Below, one piece after another: positions 42,085 through 50,116 of a stretch of DNA of 64,000 bases. Positions within the stretch are counted from its first letter, which is position 1. Each line of letters opens with the position of its first letter. Position numbers and translations under genes: made by a program. The notes beneath the pieces are model-generated. The model had not been told where the DNA came from. It worked only from the letters and a program-made list of their open reading frames with translations, and ran no database searches. This DNA comes from Streptomyces rubrogriseus (lineage in GTDB: Bacteria; Actinomycetota; Actinomycetes; Streptomycetales; Streptomycetaceae): positions 3,472,001-3,536,000 of the forward strand of contig NZ_CP116256.1 of NCBI RefSeq assembly GCF_027947575.1. Direction: 5' to 3'.

Positions 42085-42380
42085 CCTGTGCTCCTCTCGG
42101 CCACCTGCCCGTGCGGAGAGCACCGGGTACCCGCGGCCGGGGAAGGGCACGCAAGGAGAAGCCCCGACCGCGACGGGGGAATCACGATCGGGGCGGTGCG
42201 AGGTGGATACGGACGGCGGTCGCCTCGCGGCGAAAGGCTCCACAGGGCTTCAGCCGAACGATCGTCCCTGTGGGCAATAGGTGGGGCCCGGGGACACTGT
42301 CCCGTCCGTACCCACGTCCTGTTCAACGGTGAACCACCGGCCGGTGTTCCACCGTCTGTCGTGGTTTGGGGTGATGTGTG
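42085..42380. other. 296-base intergenic region with three stem-loop or palindromic elements
   Basis: Between two minus-strand genes. It holds a hairpin GCCCCGA/TCGGGGC (42161-42167 with 42188-42194), a stem CCACAGGG/CCCTGTGG (42240-42247 with 42266-42273; 18-base loop), and a palindrome GTTCA-ACGG-TGAAC (42321-42334). It should contain the epimerase promoter. I saw no convincing -35/-10 pair and no coding sequence. A small RNA or structured leader is possible. Confidence 0.4.
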
Positions 42381-43580
42381 TCACTGCTCGGTGGACTCAC
42401 GGGGCTCGGGCACGATCTCGGCCCACAGGTTCTCCGCCTGCAGCAGCAGCGTGCCGAGCACCGCGGTCCGGGCGGCGCCCTGCCCGGCGTGCTCCCGCAG
42501 TCCCTCCTGGAGCCGCCGGTGCAGCTCCTCCATCGTCTCCTCGGTGGCCGTCGTCGGATCGGCCTCGGTCCGCTCGCCCGCCCACCGGCCCGCCTCGGTG
42601 TGACAGGCGTCGCCGATCAGCCGCAGCAGGCGCGCGTACAGGTCCAGGACCGGACCCTCGGGCGGTGCGGGCGTCCGGTGCTCGTCGGCCGCCACCGCCA
42701 GGGTCCGGGTCAGCGCGCCGAGGTTCCCGGTGACCCGGCTCCACCGCCGGTCCTCGTCCTCCGGCGGCACGACGGTGGGCCCGCGGTGCAGCCGCCGCAG
42801 CCGGCCCGAGGTCAGCCGCAGGCTCTCCCGGCTCCACGACCGGGCGGAGTACAGCGCCTCCAGCCGCCGCTCGAGCCGTGCCGCGTCACTGGACCAGCCG
42901 GCCGCGCTCTGCGCGTCCCACTGGGTCTCCCGCAGGTCGGCGGCGACGGAGTGCAGGAGGTCGCCCGCCTCCCGGGCCAGCGCCGCGAGGTTCTCCCGCA
43001 CGTCCCGCAGGTGGATCGGCGGCAGTACCAGGGCGTTGACCGCCACGCCGATGACCGCCCCGAGCGCCGCCTGCCCCACCCGGTGGCCGACCGCGGCGGC
43101 CGACACCGCCGTGCCGGAGGCCAGGACGAACACCGCCGTGGTGGCCGCGTAGATGCCCTGGCCGCCGAACCGCGACCAGTTCGCCACCAGCATCAGCACC
43201 GGCAGCGACAGCACCAGCGCCCCCGTGTTGTCGTCCGTGATCGCCTGCGCCGCCGACGCCAGCACCGCGCCGGCGCAGATCGCCGCGAACTGCTGCCCGG
43301 CCTGCCGCACCGAGCTGTAGACGGTGGCCTGCACCAGGACCAGCGCCACCCAGGGGGCCATCAGCGCCATCGGGTCGCCCAGCCACACGCCCGCCACGGT
43401 CCAGGCGATCAGCGCCGCGCCCGCGGCCTTGAGCGACTGCACGACCAGGTCGCGCTCCCGCCCCGGCCCCCGCCAGGCGGCGCGGACGGCCCGTCCGACG
43501 GCACACGCCTCCCACCACACCGCGGCCGCGGGCCGCCGTCCCCGGAGTGCCTCCCGGAGGGTGTGTGTCACAGCGCTCAT
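42381..43580 (-). CDS. FUSC/ArAE-type membrane protein 2
   Basis: 399 aa; ATG at 43580. A basic N-terminus leads to about six membrane helices within residues 45-180 (SLKAAGAALIAWTVAGVWLG, MAPWVALVLVQATVYSSV, FAAICAGAVLASAAQAI, LVLSLPVLMLVANW, ALGAVIGVAVNALVLPPI). A helical cytosolic half follows. It has the same architecture as the protein at 37207-38475 but is clearly diverged. Predicted exporter of aromatic or other small acids, with no substrate evidence. Confidence 0.8.
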   Translation of the reverse strand: MSAVTHTLREALRGRRPAAAVWWEACAVGRAVRAAWRGPGRERDLVVQSLKAAGAALIAWTVAGVWLGDPMALMAPWVALVLVQATVYSSVRQAGQQFAAICAGAVLASAAQAITDDNTGALVLSLPVLMLVANWSRFGGQGIYAATTAVFVLASGTAVSAAAVGHRVGQAALGAVIGVAVNALVLPPIHLRDVRENLAALAREAGDLLHSVAADLRETQWDAQSAAGWSSDAARLERRLEALYSARSWSRESLRLTSGRLRRLHRGPTVVPPEDEDRRWSRVTGNLGALTRTLAVAADEHRTPAPPEGPVLDLYARLLRLIGDACHTEAGRWAGERTEADPTTATEETMEELHRRLQEGLREHAGQGAARTAVLGTLLLQAENLWAEIVPEPRESTEQ

Positions 43581-43683
43581 GCGGTGCCGGACGTGCGATC
43601 GAGCGGCCGACCCGTCTCGGTGCCCGGGCGGCGGGGCGGGCGAGGGGATCGCGGCGGGGACGTGCGGGGCAGGGACCGGTGCC

Positions 43684-44340
43684 TCATGCCAGCGGGCTCC
43701 CGTGCAGCGAGGCCAGCAGGTCGGCCGGATCGGCGTAGACCGCCTCCGCTCCCGCCTCCTCCAGGTCGGCGCGGGGCAGACCGCCGCACAGCACGCCCAC
43801 GCACCGCACTCCGGCGCGGCTGCCCGCCTGCATGTCCCAGACGGTGTCGCCGACGAAGACGGCCCGCTCGGCCGGTACCCCGGCCAGCTCCAGGGCGTGC
43901 TCGACCGGCTCCGGGGCGGGCTTGCCCGCGTCCACGTCGTCGGCGCTCGCGGTGGCGTCGATCGCGTCGTCCGCGTCGATCGCGCGCCGCAGTGCGCCCA
44001 GCTCCGACCCGCCCGCCGAGGTGGCGAGCACCACCTTCCAGCCGTCCGCGGCCAGGCGGCGCAGCAGGTCCCCGGCGCCCGGCAGCGCCGGCAACCGGTC
44101 GAAGTACTGTCCGTACAGGGCCTTGTGCGCGGCGCTCAGCGCCGCGTCCTGCTCCTTGTCCCGGTCCTCGCCGAGCAGCCGGGCGACCAGGTCGCCCGAG
44201 GCCAGGCCCACGGCCCGGTGCACGGCGTGCATCGGCACCCGGTGCCCCGCCTGCCGGAACGCCTCCCACCAGGTGGTCACGTGCAGGTGATTGGTGTCGA
44301 CGAGGGTCCCGTCGACGTCGAACACGGCCGCCCGTTCCAT
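43684..44340 (-). CDS. HAD-superfamily phosphatase
   Basis: 218 aa; ATG at 44340. HAD motif I is FDVDGTLVDTNHLH (nucleophile and acid Asp), motif II VVLATSAGGSE (Ser/Thr), motif III the Lys in AGKPAPEPVEHAL, and motif IV FVGDTVWDMQAG. A helical cap (about 20-90) of C1 type makes it a beta-phosphoglucomutase or phosphoglycolate-phosphatase-like enzyme. The substrate is undetermined. It is on the same strand as its neighbours but with 55-100-base gaps. Confidence 0.85.
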   Translation of the reverse strand: MERAAVFDVDGTLVDTNHLHVTTWWEAFRQAGHRVPMHAVHRAVGLASGDLVARLLGEDRDKEQDAALSAAHKALYGQYFDRLPALPGAGDLLRRLAADGWKVVLATSAGGSELGALRRAIDADDAIDATASADDVDAGKPAPEPVEHALELAGVPAERAVFVGDTVWDMQAGSRAGVRCVGVLCGGLPRADLEEAGAEAVYADPADLLASLHGSPLA

Positions 44341-44394
44341 GCGCTGTCCCCTTCCCGGCCCCTTCAGCCCGTTGATCGGCGGGCGGGTACCACG

Positions 44395-45426
44395 TCAGCG
44401 GCCCGTCACTCCGGACGGCGTACGGCCCTCACGCGTCCAGGCCAGCAGCTCGCCCAGGGACCAGGTGGTGACCACGCGCTCCGGGGGCACCCCGCACTCC
44501 TCGGCCCGGGCGCACCCGTGGATCTGCCAGTCCAGCTGACCCGGCGCGTGCGCGTCGGTGTCGATCGAGAACAGCACGCCGGCCGCCACCGCACGGCGCA
44601 GCAGCCGCCGCGGCGGGTCCAGCCGCTCCGGGCGGCTGTTGATCTCCACGGCCGTGCCGGACTCCGCGCACGCGGCGAACACCTCGTCCGCGTCGAACGC
44701 CGACTCCGGGCGCCCCCGCCCGGTCAGCAGCCGGCCGGTGCAGTGCCCGAGCACGTCCGCGTGCGGATCGCGGACGGCGGTCACCATCCGGCGGGTCATC
44801 GAGCGGGCGTCCATCCGCAGCTTGGAGTGCACGGACACGACCACCACGTCGAGCCGCTCCAGCAGCTCCGGCTCCTGGTCGAGCGAGCCGTCGTCGAGGA
44901 TGTCGCACTCGATGCCGGTCAGCAGCCGGAACGGGGCCCAGGTGGCGTTCAGCTCCGCCACCACGTCCAGTTGCTCGCGCAGCCGCGCCGGGGAGAGCCC
45001 GCGGGCCACCGTCAGCCGCGGGGAGTGGTCGGTCAGAGCCGCCCACTCGTGCCCGAGCGCGGCCGCGGTCCGGCCCATCTCCTCGATCGGGCTGCCGCCG
45101 TCGGACCAGTCCGAGTGCAGATGGCAGTCGCCGCGCAGCCGCTCCCGCAGCCGTTCACCGCCCCGGGCGAGCGGGGAGTCCGCCTCGTCCTCCAGCTTCG
45201 CCAGGTAGCCGGGCATCTGGCCGTCCAGCGCCTCGCGCGCCACCTGCGCCGTCTTGGGGCCGACCCCCTTCAGGGACTCCAGTGAACCCGCCCGCTCGCG
45301 CAGCTCGGCCAAGGACAGCCCACCGAGCACCCCCGCGGCGGTACGGAAGGCCCGGACACGGTACGTCGGTGCCTGGGCCCGCTCCAGGAGGAACGCGATC
45401 CGCTCCAGTGCCTCGACGGGGTCCAT
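44395..45426 (-). CDS. PHP-domain phosphoesterase with PolX-like N-terminal helix-hairpin-helix
   Basis: 343 aa; ATG at 45426 with GAGGAGG upstream. Residues 1-90 resemble the 8-kDa domain of family X DNA polymerases, including the helix-hairpin-helix SLKGVGPKTAQVAREAL. The rest is a PHP domain with its metal ligands: GDCHLHSDWSDGG, ALTDHS, TGIECD, VSVHSK, LGHCTG and SIDTDAHA. In bacterial PolX these two parts flank a polymerase palm that is absent here. Probably a Mn-dependent nuclease or phosphoesterase acting on DNA ends (inference). Confidence 0.85.
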   Translation of the reverse strand: MDPVEALERIAFLLERAQAPTYRVRAFRTAAGVLGGLSLAELRERAGSLESLKGVGPKTAQVAREALDGQMPGYLAKLEDEADSPLARGGERLRERLRGDCHLHSDWSDGGSPIEEMGRTAAALGHEWAALTDHSPRLTVARGLSPARLREQLDVVAELNATWAPFRLLTGIECDILDDGSLDQEPELLERLDVVVVSVHSKLRMDARSMTRRMVTAVRDPHADVLGHCTGRLLTGRGRPESAFDADEVFAACAESGTAVEINSRPERLDPPRRLLRRAVAAGVLFSIDTDAHAPGQLDWQIHGCARAEECGVPPERVVTTWSLGELLAWTREGRTPSGVTGR

Positions 45427-45572
45427 CGCCACCTCCTCGTGCGCCCTCGACCGCTCCCCACCGGACTCCACCGGCATGTCCAGGGTTCCCCAGGGCACCG
45501 GGACCCGCACCACGAGCCGGGCGGCCCACCCGTCCCGGACCGCCCGGGTCCTCGCTCGCGCGGGTTGCGGCC

Positions 45573-45578
45573 TACCCT
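45573..45578 (+). promoter_or_regulatory. -10-like box giving a possible leaderless start
   Basis: TACCCT ends seven bases before ATG 45585, and no ribosome binding site precedes that codon, so the small gene may be translated from a leaderless mRNA. Confidence 0.35.
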
Positions 45579-45584
45579 CTAGGC

Positions 45585-45821
45585 ATGACCGAGATCGACA
45601 GCCCGCACATCGGCAGTCCGCGGATCCTCGTGCTCGGGGTGCAGGCGGGCCCGCCCCCGTTCCGGATCGTGGAGATCGACGGCCAGGTGGTCGGTGAGGC
45701 CAAGGCCGTCACCGACGTCCTGGAGGCCGCCGCCGCGTTCGGCATCACGGTCCACGACCTGGACGACCCGGACGTGGTCCGCTGGGTGGGTGGGGACAAG
45801 TTCACCTGGAAGCCGCGCTAG
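45585..45821 (+). CDS. Small conserved-type protein of unknown function (78 aa)
   Basis: ATG at 45585. The sequence has a compact alpha/beta pattern (RILVLGVQAGPPPFRIVEID, GEAKAVTDVLEAAAAFGI, TVHDLDDPDVVRWVGGDKF). No Cys, signal peptide or membrane segment. I do not recognise a characterised family. Codon third positions are strongly GC-biased as in real genes. It is followed directly by the convergent glucanase gene (stop 45861). Confidence 0.6.
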   Translation: MTEIDSPHIGSPRILVLGVQAGPPPFRIVEIDGQVVGEAKAVTDVLEAAAAFGITVHDLDDPDVVRWVGGDKFTWKPR

Positions 45822-45860
45822 GCGGAGCGCCCGCAGGAGCCCCCGCCCCCGCCCGGCGCC

Positions 45861-47120
45861 TCAGCCGACCGTCCACTTCTGGTTGGCGCCGCCCGTGCAG
45901 GTCCAGATCTGCAGCCGGGTGCCGTTGGCCGAGTTGTTGCCGGCGACGTCGAGGCACTTGTCGGCCTGGGGATTGACGATGTCGCGCGCGGCGGTGACGA
46001 CCCAGCGCTGGGCGGCGCTGCCGTTGCAGTCCCACAGCTGGACGACCGTGCCGTCCGCCGTGCCGCCGGCGTTGACGTCCAGGCACTTGCCGAGCGCCCG
46101 GACCGTGCCGTCGGAGCCCACCGTCCACCGCTGGGCCGCCGTGCCGTTGCAGTCGTAGAGCTGTACGGGCGTGCCGTTGGCGGTGTTCGCCGCGGCGACG
46201 TCCACACACTTGCCGGCCAGGCCCCGGATCGCGCCGCCGGTGGGGGAGTCGCCCGTCGTCACCGACACGTGGTCGACGACGAGGGTCTGCGGGAAGACCG
46301 TGGAGCCGTCCGGGTCGCCGGGCCAGTAGCCGCCGACCGCCAGGTTCAGGATCAGGAAGTACGGCCTGTTGAACACCCACTGCTTCCCGCCCAGGTCGGC
46401 CGGGGTGCGCCGCTGGTAGACGGTGCCGTCCACCGACCAGGTGATGGAGTCGGGCGCCCAGTCGACGGCGAAGGTGTGGAAGGCGTCCGCGAAGGCCTGG
46501 CCGCCCGGCAGGGTGTATCCGGCGCCGATGCCGCCCGAGCCGGAGTAGCCGGGGCCGTGGAGGGTGCCGTGCACGGTGGACGGCTCGAAGCCGACGTTCT
46601 CCATGATGTCGATCTCGCCGGAGTCCGGCCAGTTCACCGGGGTGCCCAGCATCCAGAACGCGGGCCACATGCCCTGGCCGCGCGGCACCTTCATCCGTGC
46701 CTCGACGTGGCCGTACTGCGCCGTGAACTTCCCCGAGGTGTTGAGCCGGGCGGAGGTGTACTGGCAGGTGCCGTACCAGCACTGGTAGTTGGCCGGGTTC
46801 TCCTTGCGGGCGGTGACGACCAGGTGCCCCTGGCCGTCCAGGGCCGCGTTCTTGTTGCCGGAGGTGTAGTACTGCCGTTCGTGGTTGTTGACGTTGTCGC
46901 CGGTCTCGATCTGCCACTTCGAGGAGTCGACGGCCGCCCCGGCCGGGCCGTCGAAGGTGTCGGAGAAGGCCACGGCGGCCGCCGCGGAGGACGAGGCGGG
47001 CCCGGCGGCCCGGGAGGTTTCCGGGTCCGCCTGGGCGGGGCCGGTCACGAGGGAAGCGGCCAGCCCGGCGGACAGGGCGGCGGCGAGGAGGCATCTGCGG
47101 AGCAGGCGTGGGCGGGCCAC
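45861..47120 (-). CDS. Secreted GH16 beta-glucanase with C-terminal ricin-type CBM13
   Basis: 419 aa from GTG 47120, preceded by AAGGGAG. The signal peptide spans about 1-31 (RRCLLAAALSAGLAASLV, ending GPAQA). The GH16 catalytic domain (about 50-290) contains the signature PDSGEIDIMENVG with nucleophile and acid/base Glu, and GMWPAFWML, as in laminarinases (endo-1,3-beta-glucanases). A short linker leads to a ricin B-type CBM13 (about 300-419) with three repeats ending AQRWTV, AQRWVV and NQKWTV. It would act on fungal or plant beta-glucan outside the cell. Confidence 0.93.
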   Translation of the reverse strand: MARPRLLRRCLLAAALSAGLAASLVTGPAQADPETSRAAGPASSSAAAAVAFSDTFDGPAGAAVDSSKWQIETGDNVNNHERQYYTSGNKNAALDGQGHLVVTARKENPANYQCWYGTCQYTSARLNTSGKFTAQYGHVEARMKVPRGQGMWPAFWMLGTPVNWPDSGEIDIMENVGFEPSTVHGTLHGPGYSGSGGIGAGYTLPGGQAFADAFHTFAVDWAPDSITWSVDGTVYQRRTPADLGGKQWVFNRPYFLILNLAVGGYWPGDPDGSTVFPQTLVVDHVSVTTGDSPTGGAIRGLAGKCVDVAAANTANGTPVQLYDCNGTAAQRWTVGSDGTVRALGKCLDVNAGGTADGTVVQLWDCNGSAAQRWVVTAARDIVNPQADKCLDVAGNNSANGTRLQIWTCTGGANQKWTVG

Positions 47121-47192
47121 GGCTCTCCCTTCCGTACGGCGCCTCGCGCGAAGGCGCCGACCGAGGTGGGGGGTTGGGGGTGACGCCTCTTT

Positions 47193-47221
47193 ATTCAAGT
47201 AGTGAGATAAGGGTCGGTCAA
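47193..47221 (-). promoter_or_regulatory. Putative promoter of the glucanase gene
   Basis: On the minus strand TTGACC (47221-47216) and TTGAAT (47198-47193) are separated by 17 bases. The surrounding sequence is unusually AT-rich for this genome. The leader to GTG 47120 would be about 65 bases. Confidence 0.45.
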
Positions 47222-47250
47222 TACCTTGGTACGGACCGGATGACCCGGTC

Positions 47251-47790
47251 TCAGGTACGTCCCCCGCGCGCGTGCACCGTACGGCTCATGCGCCGGCCGA
47301 GGAGCAGGTATCCGATCAGCGCCCCAGCGGTGTTGAGGATGACGTCGTCGACGTCGAAGGCCCGCCCGGTGACCAGGACGCCCTGCGCGGACTCCACCAG
47401 CAGCATCACGACGGCGGTCAGCGCCAGCACGCGCAGCACCCCGCGCGTGCGCGGGGCGACGACCGGGACCAGGACGCCGAACGGCACGCCGAGCAGGATG
47501 TTCCCGCCGATCTGTTTGACCGCGTCGCGCAGGGCCGGCTGGTCCAGATAAGCCTTCAGCGAGCGGCCCGGATGCAGGTTGGTGTGCGTCAGGGCCTCGG
47601 ACGCGGGGGAGGGCTGCAGGGTCAGCCGCGCCAGCACCACCGCGAACGCCACCATGAAGACGAACGCGCACGCCGTCGCCAGCAGCCGCAACGGCAGGGC
47701 GAGGGTGTGCCGTTCGGGACGGTCGCCGTCCCGCGGCTTGCCGGCGCGGGGGTGCGGCCGCGAACGTGGTCGTGGGACGGCGCGAGCCAT
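47251..47790 (-). CDS. VanZ-family membrane protein
   Basis: 179 aa; ATG at 47790. After a basic, Pro-rich cytosolic N-terminus come four membrane helices. The VanZ signature is visible as IGGNILLGVPFGVLVPVV and LLVESAQ..TGRAFDVDDVILNTAGALIGYLLL. VanZ proteins are linked to glycopeptide (teicoplanin) tolerance in some bacteria, but most actinobacterial members are of unknown role. It stops 37 bases upstream of the glucanase promoter on the same strand. Confidence 0.85.
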   Translation of the reverse strand: MARAVPRPRSRPHPRAGKPRDGDRPERHTLALPLRLLATACAFVFMVAFAVVLARLTLQPSPASEALTHTNLHPGRSLKAYLDQPALRDAVKQIGGNILLGVPFGVLVPVVAPRTRGVLRVLALTAVVMLLVESAQGVLVTGRAFDVDDVILNTAGALIGYLLLGRRMSRTVHARGGRT

Positions 47791-48013
47791 GTCGGTCCTC
47801 CAGTCGTCAACTTCCCCGCGTGGTAGCGCGGTTACCCGCCGAACCGCCGAGGATGCCCGGCGAACCGCGCGCCCCCGCGCACAGCTGTCCGGTTTTCCCT
47901 CCCCCGGCCGGGGCACTCCGGCCGGGGGTGCCGCCGCGCGCCGCCGTCGGCCGCCGCTCGCACGGTGCTTGGATGACGGCGAAGCCGGAACAACAGTGAC
48001 AAAAGGGGTGCTT

Positions 48014-48196
48014 GTGCGCAGCCGTAGGACACTCCTCGCCGCTGCCGAGGTGGCCGCGTGGTGGGTACCGCTCACCGCGCTCTGGCTGGTCCTCGTCAGC
48101 ACCGTCGACCCCCTGGAACTGGCCGTGGGCGCGGGCGCCTCGGCCCTGACGGCGCTCGTCGCACGGGCCGCGCGGCGGGCGGTGACCGGCCCGTGA
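48014..48196 (+). CDS. Short MrpE-like subunit of Mrp antiporter (60 aa)
   Basis: GTG at 48014 with AAAAGGGG six bases upstream is the best start; in-frame GTGs at 48008 and 47996 would add only a few residues. The sequence, EVAAWWVPLTALWLVLVST followed by DPLELAVGAGASALTALVARA, matches the first two helices of MrpE/MnhE. Typical MrpE has about 150 residues, so this is the truncated actinobacterial form or a degenerate one. The stop overlaps the next GTG. First gene of a six-gene coupled operon for a multisubunit cation/proton antiporter. Confidence 0.65.
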   Translation: MRSRRTLLAAAEVAAWWVPLTALWLVLVSTVDPLELAVGAGASALTALVARAARRAVTGP

Positions 48197-48645
48197 ACGG
48201 CTGGCTCCTCGCCGCGGCCTTGGTGCTCGCCGCAGGAGTCGGAGCCACCCTGTGGGGGGTGGTGACCGGCCCCCTGCGCCGTCGCGCCGCCGCTCAGAAC
48301 CTGTCCAGCGCGCTGGCCTGCCCCGCCCTCCTGCTGTTGGCCCAGGGCTACGAACGGCCCGCGTACGTCGACCTCGCCCTCGTGCTCGCCGTCCTCGGGC
48401 CGGTGGGCACACTCGTCTTCGCCCGGCTGCTCGCCGACGAACTGGCCGACGACCCGCCGCACGCCCGGGGCCCGACCCTCACGGCGGCGGTCCTCGGCGC
48501 CGCGGTCGTGGTGGCGGTGGGCGTGGCCACCGGACCGGGCAGGGCCCTGGTCAAGCTGCTGGTCGTCGGGGCACTGCTGGTCGGCGGCAACCTGGTCGCC
48601 TCCCGGGCGCTCGCGGGCGGGATGCAGGAGGGCCGCCGTGACTGA
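48193..48645 (+). CDS. Probable fused MrpF-MrpG subunit (150 aa)
   Basis: GTG at 48193 (GTGA overlap). Residues about 1-85 match MrpF: a first helix, GVVTGPLRRRAAAQNLSSAL, and YVDLALVLAVLGPVGTLVFARLL. Residues about 95-145 (TLTAAVLGAAVVVAVGVA, then ALVKLLVVGALLVGGNLVASRALAGG) resemble the second half of MrpG, whose usual ending is a similar L-x-N-P-V-A-x-H-A-L-A. The RLPD-type first half of MrpG is missing. I read this as an F-G fusion with a reduced G part, which is inference. Confidence 0.6.
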   Translation: MNGWLLAAALVLAAGVGATLWGVVTGPLRRRAAAQNLSSALACPALLLLAQGYERPAYVDLALVLAVLGPVGTLVFARLLADELADDPPHARGPTLTAAVLGAAVVVAVGVATGPGRALVKLLVVGALLVGGNLVASRALAGGMQEGRRD

Positions 48646-48976
48646 GGCCGTGATCGTCCTCGCGCTGCTGCTGGTCGCCGTGTCCGCCACGGCGGCGGTG
48701 GCGGTCCGCGACCCCGTGCGCCAGTCGCTGGTGCTGGCCGTCCTCGGCGTCGTCCTCGCCGTGCTGTTCACCGTGCTCCAGGCACCCGACGTCGCCCTGT
48801 CGCAGCTGGCGGTGGGCTCCGCCCTGACACCCCTGTTGCTGCTGCTGACGGTCCGCAAGGTGCGCCGGCGCGGGCAGCGCGGACACGAGGACGGCGGGCA
48901 CGGCGACGGCGGGCACGGCGGCCACGGCGGCCACGGCGGCCCTGCCGGGCGGCGCGGACGGGAGAGCGGCCGGTGA
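48638..48976 (+). CDS. MrpA C-terminal/MbhD-like (DUF4040) subunit with His-rich tail
   Basis: 112 aa; GTG 48638 overlaps the previous gene by 8 bases. Three membrane helices with RDPVRQSLVLAVLGVVLAVLF and APDVALSQLAVGSALTPLLLL match the DUF4040/MbhD domain, which in classical Mrp is the C-terminal part of MrpA. The last 35 residues are a cytosolic tail in which His recurs every three to six residues between Gly and Asp (HEDGGHGDGGHGGHGGHGG). Such a tail can bind divalent metals. Confidence 0.75.
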   Translation: MTEAVIVLALLLVAVSATAAVAVRDPVRQSLVLAVLGVVLAVLFTVLQAPDVALSQLAVGSALTPLLLLLTVRKVRRRGQRGHEDGGHGDGGHGGHGGHGGPAGRRGRESGR

Positions 48977-49749
48977 GCCCCCGTACGCGGCTGTGGCTGG
49001 TGGCCGTGGGCGGCGCCGGTCTCGCCGCGCTCCTCGTGGCCGCCTGCCTCGACCTGCCCCGTTTCGGCGGCGACCGGCACCCCTACGGCGACCGGGCCGT
49101 CGAGGCGTCCCTGAGCCGGCACACCGCCAACACCGTCGCCTCCGTCACCTTCGACCAGCGGGCCTTCGACACGCTCGGCGAGATGAGCATCCTGTTCGCG
49201 GCGGTCCTCGGCTGCGTGGTCCTGCTGCGCCAGACCCGCGACGAGCACCGGGCCCGCCCCGAACCGGCCGCCGTCTCCCGGCCGGTGCGCCGCTACGCCC
49301 TGCTCGTGCTGCCGGTCGCCCTGCTGACCGGCCTCTACGTCGTCGCCCACGGCCAGGTCAGCCCCGGCGGCGGCTTCCAGGGCGGCGTGGTCGCCGCCAC
49401 CGCCCTGCACCTGCTCTACCTGGGCGCCGACTACCGCGCCCTCGAACGCGTACGGCCCCTCGTCCCGTACGAAACGGGGGACGCGCTCGCCGCCTCCGCC
49501 TACCTCGTCACCGGCCTGGCCGCCCTGCTCGGCGGCTCCGCCTTCCTCGCCAACACACTGCTCCCGTACGGCACGTTCAACACGCTCGCCTCCGCCGGTA
49601 CCGTCCCGCTGCTGAACGCCGCGATCGGCATGGAGGTCGCCTGCGCGGTCGTCGTCCTGCTCGCCGGGTTCCTGGACCAGGCCGTGGAGATCGTGGACGA
49701 GGGCGAGAACGCCCAGGCACACGACGACCCCGACCAGCGCGGAAAGTGA
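48973..49749 (+). CDS. MbhE-MrpB fused antiporter subunit (258 aa)
   Basis: GTG 48973 overlaps the previous stop. Residues about 1-90 (HTANTVASVTFDQRAFDTLG, EMSILFAAVLGCVVLLR) match MbhE, the extreme C-terminus of MrpA. Residues about 100-245 match MrpB (LLPVALLTGLYVVAHGQVSPGGGFQGGVVAATAL, GFLDQAVEIVDEGE), with the conserved GHxSPGGGFQGG-like loop as AHGQVSPGGGFQGG. So the MrpA tail is carried here and the large NuoL-like body of MrpA is absent from the operon. Confidence 0.8.
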   Translation: MSPRTRLWLVAVGGAGLAALLVAACLDLPRFGGDRHPYGDRAVEASLSRHTANTVASVTFDQRAFDTLGEMSILFAAVLGCVVLLRQTRDEHRARPEPAAVSRPVRRYALLVLPVALLTGLYVVAHGQVSPGGGFQGGVVAATALHLLYLGADYRALERVRPLVPYETGDALAASAYLVTGLAALLGGSAFLANTLLPYGTFNTLASAGTVPLLNAAIGMEVACAVVVLLAGFLDQAVEIVDEGENAQAHDDPDQRGK

Positions 49750-49756
49750 GAGCCCC

Positions 49757-50116
49757 ATGTCCGAGCCGACGCACGTGCTGCCCTACCTGGTGGCCGCCTG
49801 GGTCTTCCTGGCCGGCTGCTACGGCCTGGCCACCAGCCGCGACCTGGTCCACGCCGTGGGCTGCCTCTCCGTGTGCCAGGCCGCCACCTACGTCCTGCTG
49901 CTGGCCGTCGGCTACCGAGACGGCGCCACCGCACCGGTCTTCTCCGACCTCGCACCCGGCTCCCGGCCGGTGGTCGACCCCGTGGTCCAGGCCCTCGCCC
50001 TCACCGATGTCGTCGTCGGCGCCACCGTCACCGCCCTCCTGCTGGCCCTGGTCGTCCAGGTCGCCAAGCGGCACGGCACGGTCGACCCCGACGAACTGAG
50101 CGAGCTGCGCGGCTGA
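49757..50116 (+). CDS. MrpC/NuoK-like antiporter subunit
   Basis: 119 aa; ATG at 49757 seven bases after the previous stop, preceded by GAGAG. Three membrane helices with features of NuoK/MrpC: LPYLVAAWVFLAGCYGLATS, LVHAVGCLSVCQAATYVLL, and VVDPVVQALALTDVVVGATVTALLLALVV. The phrase DPVVQALALTDVVVG is the family hallmark. The TGA overlaps the ATG of the next gene (TGATG). Confidence 0.85.
   Translation: MSEPTHVLPYLVAAWVFLAGCYGLATSRDLVHAVGCLSVCQAATYVLLLAVGYRDGATAPVFSDLAPGSRPVVDPVVQALALTDVVVGATVTALLLALVVQVAKRHGTVDPDELSELRG

Noticed and set aside
42140..42230. A known riboswitch in the 42085-42380 gap
   Set aside because: None of the stems matches cobalamin, c-di-AMP, SAM or TPP core sequences that I know.
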